The notes under the pieces were generated by a model. The model did not search any database, had not been told where the DNA came from, and saw only the letters and a program-made list of their open reading frames with translations. The translations under genes were made by a program, and so were the position numbers. From contig NC_132893.1 of the NCBI RefSeq assembly GCF_030463535.1, forward strand, positions 31,761,724-31,825,723: a DNA stretch of 64,000 nt, given 5' to 3'. This stretch comes from Salminus brasiliensis. Its lineage: Eukaryota; Chordata; Actinopteri; Characiformes; Bryconidae. Numbering within the stretch: position 1 is the first letter of the stretch; every line of letters begins with the position of its first letter. Positions 23,623 through 33,600 of this stretch are shown in pieces.

Positions 23623-24861
23623 TCACCAGCCCCAGCTCATCCCTCACCCACCAGACATATCAGATGGAGCACCAACCTCTGGAACTTGTTCATGGATGCT
23701 GCGGAACCTCCTGCCAGATGGCAGTATGGTGAACAGACTGTGTGCCTGGCCTGATCGTTTGGCTTTTCCAAACTTTCGACCGGGTTCAATCACTGTATAT
23801 AGTCGTTCAGAGTGGGCGTGGTGTGCGATGGCTCATCGGAGATCACCACTGTACTATTAAACAGTATTACTGGGGTGTGTGTCCCAGTAAATAGGGTCTA
23901 ATGACGCCCCTGCTACATTTCTACATATAAAAAAAGCCCAATTTCAGTGTCACACATGCTAAATGCTAACTAAATAGCTGGATTCATGCTCTGAGGCCAA
24001 CTTCCTTTGGCATATTTATTGCAGTGTACTTGGAACAGCTTGGAACAGACCAGCAGTGGGAGGCCAGGCTTCTGTCTTAGCACATATGCAGATGAAACCA
24101 TCATAATTTAGATGTTTAGAGCTCATAATTTACACCACAGTTTCCTCCAAAAACCTACAGATCCTACAGTCTTCAGGTCACACTTAAAGTCCGGACACTC
24201 CCGGTTCATCACGTTTAGTGGCGCTTGTCCAGATCAGTTGATTTATCACATTAAAGAGGACGGAGGTCCTGCCGGCTCTAATGTTCCTCCGCCTCCGGGC
24301 CGGACGCTGCAGGGTGGAAGGTTATAGCCCATAGCCTGAAGCTAGGGAATCTGCTCATGGTTCATTAAAAGGGACTGCCGGGCTGGTGTTAGCGTGACAG
24401 TAATGAATGCGGCACTGAGCTCCAGCCAATCTCTGCGATGATGAGATGGACGTTTGAGCCAACGATCGTATTTAGTGCCAACAGTGAGGCCATTAGTGAT
24501 GGGGCAGGTCACGAAGGGTCAGTGATCCAGAAGACTTCATGGAAGGGGTGTAGCATTTTTATCGGTCTATAGGAATGGAGGGAGTATTCCCCCACGCCCT
24601 CATGCATATTTCTAACAAGCCGATAGGTGGACAGTGGAGACTGCTAGCCAATCGTACCACAGGGGGTGTGGTTCATTAGAATATGGGTGGGGAAAAGACT
24701 AAGACGAGCTCAAAGGATAAAGGATGAGGGATAAAACTGGTGCATCTTAAGGAACAGTGGAACAGTGGCTAGTGTGGTGAGCTCAGAGACATCGTCATCA
24801 TCCTCGTCTTCATCTTCAGCTGCTCTGAAGGTCTTTGAGTGGCAGTTCTTTCATTCAGATC
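23623..24861 (+). promoter_or_regulatory. prdm8: antxr2-prdm8 intergenic space; probable prdm8 promoter and 5' UTR at its right end
   Basis: This lies between two divergent genes. No coding exon is found before 24862. A fairly GC-rich block near 24180-24320 and the ATGCATATTT octamer-like motif near 24602-24611 are the only notable signals. A spliced 5' leader of prdm8 must end at the donor at 24864/24865, so the last part is probably transcribed. No transcription start is visible. Confidence 0.35.
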
Positions 24862-27526
24862 ATGGTAAGTTGCTTTATTTGACTGCAAAACTAAAAAATA
24901 CACTGACCCGAATCCTTAGAACCCCCCAAACTGTGCTGAACCCTGGCTCTGGACTGTAGATGTTCTCTCTTACCATTATCCAATCCATGTTCCTCAGGGT
25001 ACAGAAGACCAAGGCAGCAGCTGGGTGCTGATTGCTGACATGCTGGGAAGTATTCACACCTCCTGCGATGTTCCAGCAGGTGCAGTTTTCGGACCATGTG
25101 ACCCCCCGCGCACCTCACTGAGCGACAGCATTGGCCTAATAGCCCTCAAGTGCTCAGACAGGCGTGCAAGGGCTTACGCTCACCAGGTGAGTTTGCACCT
25201 ACATTCAATAACTGCAATACATGGACAAAAGTATTGGGACACCTGCTTGTTTATAGTTGCTTTCAGAAATCAAGGATATTTATAGAGGGAGTTTATCCTG
25301 CTTTAGTTGGAGTAACTGTCTCTGCTGTCCAGGGAAGAAGGCTTTCTACTGTGTGGATTTGATTGATGGCATTCAGCGACAAGAGAGTTAGTGAGGTCAA
25401 CTCCCCAACAAAAATATCGGATGGAGCACCAACCATCATTCCATTGCTCCACAGCTCAATGCTGGGGGGGCTTCATACCCCTCTAGCCCACGCCTGGCAT
25501 TAGGCAGCATGGTGCTAGTAGATTCATGTTTATCTGCTCCAGGGAGTCCTATTCTATTGGCAGTACATCTCTACAGGGACTAGACAAGCTGTGTGAGCAA
25601 TAGGTGCAACTTAAAGTAGGGGTGTCCTACTGGACTCTGGTCCTCTAGGACTGGCATTGATGACCCCTTGCTTTGGATAATTTGTCCATTTGCTGGCATT
25701 GTATTTCGCCTGCCAGACCAGTCTGACCATTCTACATCTGACGTTTTACAGGTGGACACATCATTGGCCAGTCTCTCCACCATGGAGGCCCCAGCTTGGC
25801 TACGACTGGTGCAGTCAGCCCGGAATGCAGAAGAACAGAATTTGGAGGCTTATGTGAAGGATGGCCATCTGTTTTATCGAGCCCTGAAGAATATCTCCAA
25901 GATGTCTGAGCTTCTGGTCTGGTACGGGGAAGAGCTAGCCGAGCTGCTGAGCATTACATGCGCACAGAAGAGTAATAAAGGTAGATATGGCAAATTATTA
26001 CATACAGCATTCGGTCATATATGAATATCTTGAGAAAATTGAGTTGTTTGACATCTGAAAAGTTTAAGGCCTCACAAAGCTACACCCTAGAATGTTATTA
26101 TGCTGAAACAATTATAAATATACTGCCTGATACTCTGGACAAAGAAGTGTGGCCTTATATGTATTTTTAATTATATTATTAACGGGACATGGATGACAGT
26201 ATCCATGTACATGCAGGGCGATCCAAGCCCAAATAGTTCTCCGAAAATGCATAACTGTTAGATGTACCAATGCATGAAGGTTCACTGGTGGTTCTTAAAA
26301 TTGGTCAATTTATGTTGTAGTCGCGAAAACAACCCCTGGTTCCATTTACCACCATTGTAAAGAAATCTGAACCTGTGAATTTCTCTAAAATTAAGCATTT
26401 CACACCAAACCAGGCTGAAGAACCTTATTCACATCACAGTCGCTGAATAATTTAGATGTTTTAAACTATGCATGAACTTCCCCTTTAATGGCGTATATGT
26501 CTTTTAGGCTACAGATGCTGTTACTGCAAACAGAGCTTTCTGTTTGAATTCCCAGTGCTGGCTCATCAGAGATTCCTCTGCCCTGAAAGACCCACAAGAT
26601 TCAGCAACAGCAAGTCAGGCCCCTCCGAACTACAGCACAGGCCGTCTACAGATTTCCACAATTTGGCCAGGAACCTGGAGAGCTGCACGAATGCATCACA
26701 GGACAGCACTGCTAAACGGAGACACTCTTTAGACTCCGAGTCAGACGAAAGTGATGAGGAGAATCCCCTTTCTGGTGGACACCCACATCCTCCACTTAAA
26801 AGAGTGTGTGCTACGCTTGTGAAAAGAAAGCCTTCGTCCAGCTCCAGCTCTCAGTCTGGTGGCGGCAAGACCAGCATAACCAATGAGGGTGGACGTTCTT
26901 TGCCCTGGGCAACCCACTGCCATGACAACCTTGAAGTTCTGGACTCCAAGCTCATTGAAAATTCACTGGCACCCCTTTTTGTGTCCCGTGCCAGAAGGTC
27001 GCAGCTAGCCACCACTGGACCAGACCAGAAGGAGAAAAGTGCCTTCGTCCAGCCTCCAGGGGCCATCGCCCAAATAACCAATCTGGCCATGACAGTCAGG
27101 TTCAGCCATGGAATCACTCCAACTACATTTCCCAGCATTCCTACCCACCCTGCCGCTGCTGCCCAGGCAACTAAACCCCAGGCTTCAGCACTCTTCAGCA
27201 GGGGTCTCCTCAGACAACCATCTCTTGTCTGTGAACCAGGGCTCTGGTCCAAGAAGCCAAAGCCCCTCCAGGCCCAAATTAGGCCCGAGTGGTCCCTCCT
27301 ACCCTCCGCTCTCTCTCCTCTGGGCCTGCCTGCTCAGAACTGGTGCGCTAAATGCAGCGTCTCCTTCCACATGACATCAGACCTAGTGCAGCACATGAGG
27401 TCCCACCACAAGAGGTCCTCAGAGCAGCCGAGGCAGTACAGCAAGGAGAGGCTGAGGTGCCCGGTCTGTGAGGAAGGCTTCAGAGAACGTCATCACCTCT
27501 CCCGGCACATGAGTTCTCACTTGTGA
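24862..27526 (+). CDS. prdm8: PRDM8, PR-domain zinc-finger repressor, complete
   Basis: PRDM8 is a nuclear PR/SET-domain protein that acts as a transcriptional repressor in retinal and other neurons; with Bhlhe22 it guides axons in mice. Coding exons: 24862-24864 (ATG, inferred), 24998-25186, 25752-25980, 26508-27526. Phases join and give 479 residues. The PR domain spans about residues 18-130, with CDVPAGAVFGPC (24-35) and LLVWYGEEL (118-126). Zinc finger 1 is C144, C147, H160, C165, the unusual form typical of PRDM8. Fingers 2 and 3 are at the C terminus (C420, C423, H436, H441; C458, C461, H474, H478, ending HHLSRHMSSHL). The middle is low-complexity, with Ser and acidic runs and a short DFHNLAR motif. 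It is shorter than the mammalian protein (about 690). An AATAAA follows the stop at 27539. Fish have two prdm8 genes; the paralogue was not decided. Only the first 3-base exon is uncertain. Confidence 0.94.
25214..25632 (+). mobile_element. Tc1-type MITE, family B copy 5
   Basis: ATACATGGACAAAAGTATTG starts the copy 28 bp after the prdm8 exon 2 donor. It ends at CTTAAAGTAGGGGTGTCC, about 120 bp before exon 3. It fills most of that short intron. Confidence 0.8.
26268..26498. repeat. Dispersed repeat (GGTTCACTGGTGGTT family), copy 1
   Basis: AAGGTTCACTGGTGGTTCTT through AATAATTTAGATGTTTTAAA to CCCCTTTAATGG resembles the block at 46095-46275 in order and wording. The copy reaches to within 10 bp of the splice acceptor of the last prdm8 exon, so it may supply the branch-point region. 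The class is unknown. Confidence 0.55.
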
Positions 27527-28070
27527 GATCACACCTTCAATAAACCTTTTATGCTTCTATGAACATATTTGACTCCAGATGTATTATTATTCATACTAAT
27601 TTGGTAATAATCTTTAATTACAATAGATATTAGAAGTTATCAGTCTTAAAGGAGCAACATCATGGGAAAGTTTATGTCTATAAGAGTTTGAAATAGTATG
27701 TAAATGTCAATAGTCCATACAGTTCATTCTCCAGTTCTTTTATATAAACTGAATTTATTTAATTAAATTTTTAATTAGTGATGTCACAAATGCAAAACAA
27801 TGAAATATACGGCATCTGCCTTTTCAGCCAACAGCAGTGCAGCCCCACATGCTCATGTATTCATATAATGGGTTCAATGTTCAGGAGTCTTCAAGTCTGG
27901 ACCTCTTTTTGAGTCATGTAAAATACATGGCAGCCAATCAGAACAGACGTTATTTACATAGATGTAAATAAGGTGCTTGTAGACTGTGTGTATTCAGTAT
28001 TTTAGATTATATGACGTATAAATAGTAAGTGTGGGACTTTGCTTGGGGAAAATTGCTCAGGTGTGTTTCA
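27527..28070. other. prdm8 3' flank
   Basis: It begins with the prdm8 AATAAA signal at 27539-27544. GATGTCACAAATGC and CAGCCAATCAGAACAGACGT near 27780-27950 also occur at 62830-62920, so an unnamed dispersed repeat is present. No exon is seen. Confidence 0.5.
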
Positions 28071-28071
28071 C

Positions 28072-28320
28072 ACGCCTTTTTATTTATTCTTTATTTTATT
28101 TTATGTTTATTATTTTTATTTTATTTTATTTTATTTATTTTTTTTATTATTTATTTATTTATTTATTTTTGTAATTTTTATTTTTTTATTTTATTTTATT
28201 TTATTTATTTATTATTTTATTTTATTTTATTTTATTTTATTTTATTTTATTTTATTTTATTTTATTTATTTATTTTTTTAATTTATTTTATTTTATATTT
28301 AATTTTATTTATTTACCTGT
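28072..28320. repeat. (TTTTA)n pentanucleotide array
   Basis: About 250 bp of TTTTA units with interspersed TTTA lie between the convergent prdm8 and rasgef1b genes. The open frames here reflect simple sequence only. Confidence 0.93.
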
Positions 28321-28325
28321 TATTT

Positions 28326-28645
28326 TGCATTGGCTGCGTCCCAATTGCGTACTACACACTAATGCTGGGTATGGACTATATATAAGGTCAATAGGGCAGG
28401 TTGGGCACTACACACAGTATTAATGTACTAACCCGCTTTGTAGTAACCCGGAAGTGACGAAGCGTTGCTATGACAACGTACGTCACTGCAAGTTCTGACG
28501 TATTCTGCGGTCACTTGCGTTGTCATCCACCCTCTTTTTCCTTATTCTTCCAGACGAGATTAGCTCCTCCCTTTCTGTTTCGCACTGCATTGTGGGACAA
28601 TTTGGAGTACACTCTCATTGTAGATATTTCAGTATACTGAGTGTA
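28326..28645 (+). mobile_element. MITE-like element, GGCTGCGTCCCAATTGCGTA end
   Basis: The left end GGCTGCGTCCCAATTGCGTA, followed by CTACACACTA, is typical of a fish miniature DNA transposon with GTCCCAAT termini. The interior is CpG-rich with CATTGTGGGACAATTT near 28588. A clean right terminus is not seen: a SINE begins at 28646. Its superfamily is not assigned. Confidence 0.45.
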
Positions 28646-28868
28646 ATGGGGGCAGTGGGGGCTCAGTGGTTAGAGCTCTGGACTATTAATGACAGGGTTG
28701 TGGGTTCGATACCTGGGCTCGGCAAGCTGCCACTGTTGGGGCCCTTGAGCAAGGCCCCTCTGCTCCCTGGGCGCTGGAGTTGGCTGCACGCTACTCTGGG
28801 TGTGGGTGTGGGGGTGGGTATGCTCACTGCTCCTAGTTCACTTGACAAATACCTTTACCTTTGTACCT
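28646..28868 (+). repeat. tRNA-derived SINE copy 2
   Basis: GGCTCAGTGGTTAGAGCTCT (A-box region) and GGGTTCGATACCTGGGCTC (B-box) are followed by CTTGAGCAAGGCCCC and a GTGGGTGTGGGGGTG tail. It is the best-preserved of the three copies of this SINE in the window. Confidence 0.82.
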
Positions 28869-29677
28869 AACCTTGACACTGTAGTTAGTAGTTAAGCTCT
28901 GGAGGCTGTCAAGCTTTTTAATGTATATTTTTGATAGATATTGATTTTTTATGCAAAATAACATGCTTGAATGCAGCATGATTTGCTGGTGTACACCTGA
29001 GAGGATGGTGCTGCTATATAATAAAAGCTGCCCGGGTTCGTTTTTAGCCCAGCCCCTGCTTGCTTCACTGGCTTCTTCATGAAATGGTCCCCTGGCTTCC
29101 TCCAGTCGGGCATTCCCCAGCTTCCCCACGTCCCGCCCCCTGACATTAGCAGCGGGTCCTCCAGTTGTCCCTGCTCCAGTCGGCCCTGTAGTTTAGCCTC
29201 ACTTCCGTATTCTCCCAAAGTAGCCGGTGCGTTTAGCCTTAATTTCGGTCAATTTGGTGGCATAAAAGTAACAGGTCAAGACTGTGATGTAACAGTTTTG
29301 GGGTTTTGGAATCGGCTCGTTTCCCAGCTCTGTTTTGGTACTGAACTCTCATTACGCAATAAACACAGTTTGCTTTTCCAGGGCCCTTTTAAAGGTACAG
29401 CCACTAAAACAGTCTGATTATTTATTTATTAAGGATGGAGAGGTTGGGAAATGCAATGTAACTAAGCCCAAATAAAAGTCATAAACAGACCTCAGCATAA
29501 AAACTGAAACTACAATATGAGATATTTGGTTACAGTTGAACAAATTTCAATCATAACAGCCTACAGTTGGTTTGATTAAACACTAGGTGGCGCTACAGCT
29601 CCATATTTAAAAACATATTTCACAATGGTCTAATGAAATAATGTTGGAAACCAGAAAGAAGTACTGAGATAAACTAC

Positions 29678-30152
29678 ACTATATGGACAAAAGTATAGGG
29701 ACACCTGCTAATTCATCAGTTCTCCTAAAATAAAGGGTATTACTAAGAGCCTATCCTGCTTTTCTTGGAGTAACTGTCTCACTTGTCCAGGGGAGAAACC
29801 TTTCTATTCAATTCTGGACTATTGATGTGAGGATTTGATTGCATTCAGCCTTAAGAGCGTTAGTGAGGTCAGATGATCTCCACCTTACTTGACGGAGCAC
29901 CAGCCATCATTCCAGAGGACACAGTTCCTCCACTGCTCCACAGCTCAATGCTGGGGGGGCTTTATACCCCTCTAGCCCACGCCTGGCATTAGGCAACTTT
30001 GTGCCAATAGGTTCATGTTCATTTATCTGCTCCAGAGAGTCCTATTCTATTGGCAATACTTCTCTGCAGGGTCTAGACAAGTGTGTGTGCATTTGCAGTA
30101 GCTGAATACTTTCATGAGAAGGGGTGTCCACAAACTTTTGCATATATGGTGT
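29678..30152 (+). mobile_element. Tc1-type MITE, family B copy 6
   Basis: This is a near full-length copy: CACTATATGGACAAAAGTAT at the left, GGGGTGTCCACAAACTTTTG and CATATATGGTG at the right. It is about 475 bp and sits just downstream of rasgef1b, beside its probable 3' UTR. Confidence 0.85.
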
Positions 30153-30687
30153 ATTTAATGGAGACAGAAGAGTCTTGGGCTTGGTTGTGTTAGAGTTTCT
30201 TTATAAGGCAAAGTTCTGACTATAAACTTACATCAGTTCACCAAAAACACAGACATACAAAAACATTCATATGATACAATTTTACAGTCACAAACACAAA
30301 CCCGGAATTACTCTTTACAAGTACAAAAAAAAAACAGAACACAAGTAAGCTTACACAGCGTAACAGAAGAGGTCAGCCAGCGACACACTCTTCGTCCATC
30401 CGGGTAAAGATATGCTCACGATACGTAAGATGAAGCTTATTCAAATCATTTTTACATGAGGTACAGTAGGAGTGTCTTTTCTTTAGCATGACGACGGTGC
30501 GGCGATGAGAATCCAGCCTCATATCCTTCACTGAGGGGGAGGAAATCATACACGAGTCTTTATACAAATAACCTTTTCTTTCATAATCGTCTTTCAGCAG
30601 CGTGCAGCTCCTGCAGCAGCGTGCAGGCTTTCAGTTTATGGAGCGTCCTCTTCACTCTGGGTCGACACGTGAATCAGAAAGGAGCTC
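30153..30687 (-). other. rasgef1b: Probable 3' UTR of rasgef1b
   Basis: Sequence after the rasgef1b stop codon is free of recognised repeats down to the MITE end at 30152. No standard AATAAA was seen on the minus strand here, and the polyadenylation site is not defined. A 64-codon open frame within it has no family resemblance. Confidence 0.4.
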
Positions 30688-33600
30688 TCACATCCTGCTG
30701 AGCGACGACCTGCAATTCAGACAAAACGCGGCGTCACCAAATGGTTATAATGCTGTAGAAATGAGAACAATTACTTTTGCCCTCTCAACACTTTAAATGT
30801 CAGAACGAAGCTGAATCACTTAAACGCCTACGCTCTTCACCAACACTTGCTGTGAGCATTCTTCCTGTGCCTACACGCTGGACAAGGCAAGGATGGGAAG
30901 CTGTTAACACTTGCAGACGTTCTCTTTCTAAGACGCTTGTGCACGGCTGGAGCAGGAGCGGGGTTTGTGCAGATCGAAATCTGGTGTGGAAATCATGTCT
31001 TTGGTCACATGATTTGGTCACCTTTACAGCTTTCCATTGGTTCTGAACCTCTCTGATTCTGCCTTTTCTCCGCATACAGGCCTGAGTCAACACACCCATC
31101 TTAAACACACTGATGGAGAAGTGTGTTGATGCTGTCACAGCCTAAAGTATGGTACTTATTCTTGGGACAGCCAAGGCCTAAAGGTTATACAGGAAAAAAT
31201 TGAATGTAATATTCTCTTAAATCTGCTGTAAAAATCTGATACTTCTATTTCTATATTGTATTAAGAATATTATAAGATTATATAATTTATTACTAACTTA
31301 ATTGTACTGATTTTCCACTAGCAGACTATTTTGCGTGTTTCAGGCAATATTTCTTAACGAATGCTAAATGATCTGCTATTTCTTGAATTGTAGTAAAAAT
31401 AAAATACGAATAAATACTTAAAAACAAGTGAAAATGATTTAGAAATAAGTTGATTTATAAATCTTTAAAGTTAAAGTGAGAAATATTAGATATTTAGACT
31501 ATGTTTAAGAGGATTTCGCTTGCTAAGATATATAAGACAGTGTAGAGAAGTAGGCACTGTGATGAGGGCTGTTACCTGAGTGAGCGACGAGTGTCTCTCT
31601 CCAGGTTGTTCTCTGGACCTTCGCTCTCGTATGAGGCCAGCTGGAGCTCTAAAAACAGCAGAAACCATAGTTCATCAGAACCATAAAAAGAAACAAAAAG
31701 AAATGACAGACTGAGGCTTAAAAAATAAAGAAATGTTGATTTAATAAGTAAATAAAAAAGAGGATAATTTTTACATTTTTATAAAAAAAAATTAAAAAAA
31801 GCTGACCAGAAGAGATATAATGAACGGAACTGGAATGAGACCACAAAGTATTTCTCAGATGAATGAAAAAGTGATTCATCTTAACTGAGCTTGTCAAAAG
31901 ACAGAGTAAACAGTCCACTAGTCACTTCTTCAGTGTTCCTGTATGAGGAACTAGACAGAAAACGAGCCGTCTGATCACTCACCATCCTCTGTGAACACAG
32001 AGACACTCATGAGGTACTGCAGGGTTTTCCTGTCCCTCTCAAATGGGCAGATCACCTGCCTCCACGACAGAAACTCGCTCACTTGCTTGGCCAACTCCCA
32101 GAATTTCTGCCATTGAAACAAAAATAGTTTGGTAACTATGGAAACTAAGCAACGACCAAGAAAAACAATAAAGGAGGCCTACTTGCTTTGTTTTCTGGGC
32201 CAGACAAACTTCTAAACTGCTCTGCAAAAGCAACCTACCTCAAAATTGACATGTCCATTGGGCAGTCGGCTGGCGCAGCCTTCGTTAAGGAAGTAAATGT
32301 CCTTAATGAACAGACTGAAGAATGGAATAACGATCTGGGGGAAGGAGACAGTAGGATGATTAGGATCCCTTGCTAAAAGCTTAGTGTTAATTTATTAAAA
32401 GCCCCCCTAACAGTTTAAACATATATATATGTCAATGTTATATTAAAAAATATATAGATTAATAAAATTTAACAGGACATAAGCACTACAAAACGTCTAC
32501 GTTGCCGCCTACTCAGAACTGTGTGGGTGGGTCAGATCCCATAATGACTGACAGCGGCGTCTCCCTGGCTACATAAACAACCCAGCATCAGTGGCAGCGC
32601 CTACGATGCTTGAAATGGCACACAGCAGGCAGGATTGGTGTGATTCAGCCCTGCATGTTTAAGCCATCTGACTCTGGTTTCTGATTTTAAAGAGCAAGAG
32701 CCCAACTTTCCACTTCACAGAAAATTAGACCCCTCTGCTCATATCTCAATCTGCCAATTAATTAATTATTAAATTAATTAATTAACCCTTTCATCAAATA
32801 GTGCCTATATCACACACACATTGTGTTCAATGTTTAAAGTAATCCATTGGTAGATGGTAGATAACTGCTGGACTGAGTAGAAGTCATGCAAGAGTTTCTC
32901 AGTGCTTTCAATGGCTCCCATCATTAAGTACAAATACATGCAGTACTGTCCAAAACTTTTAGGCATCTGTGAAGAGGAGAATGAAAAGCTGCTAATCTGG
33001 GCAGTAAGTGTTTATCTGTTCAGTTAAACTCTGATATTAGAATAAACACTAATAAAAGTGGAGGTTCTCCATCACTGTGTTCATCATTAGAACATCTCCA
33101 AAGTTCTCCTCTCTCATAGAGTCTAGTATTATTTAGAGTTCTCCTCAGATCAACTCCTGGTTTGGTGGTAAATCAGGGCTTAATGATGGTAAATCAGGTG
33201 AGCTGCTGCTGCTGCTGATGGAGTTGAACACATACTCCACGCTGTGCTGGCTGGACTGGGGGGTGTCCAGGAGAAACCTGGAGGAACCGAGCTCTGTTCT
33301 TCAGACTAGCTCACCGACAAGATCTCACTACTTTCTTTCTTCAGAATGAGAAACTCTTGTTTCTCCTTTTTACTGGATCTATGTTTATCTGCATCTGTTC
33401 TGATGGGATCTGGAGCTTCTACATGAAAGACTCGCTCATTGGTGATTTGATGTGCCTAAAACCTCTCCACAGTGTGTTTCTAACAACCACAGATGGTTCC
33501 AAAATGTCAACGTTAATCTACCTTCTCTCTGGTGGTGTGAGCTGTGGCGGATCTCTGCGTCGCCCCTCGCAGGGCAGTGCGGTAGTTGTAGAAGTTATTG

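Noticed and set aside
24765-24959. Serine-rich 64-codon plus-strand frame considered as prdm8 exon 1
   Set aside because: It has no ATG upstream in frame (it begins at GTG) and reads through the GTAAGT donor; the exon 2 reading frame is better served by the ATG at the donor.
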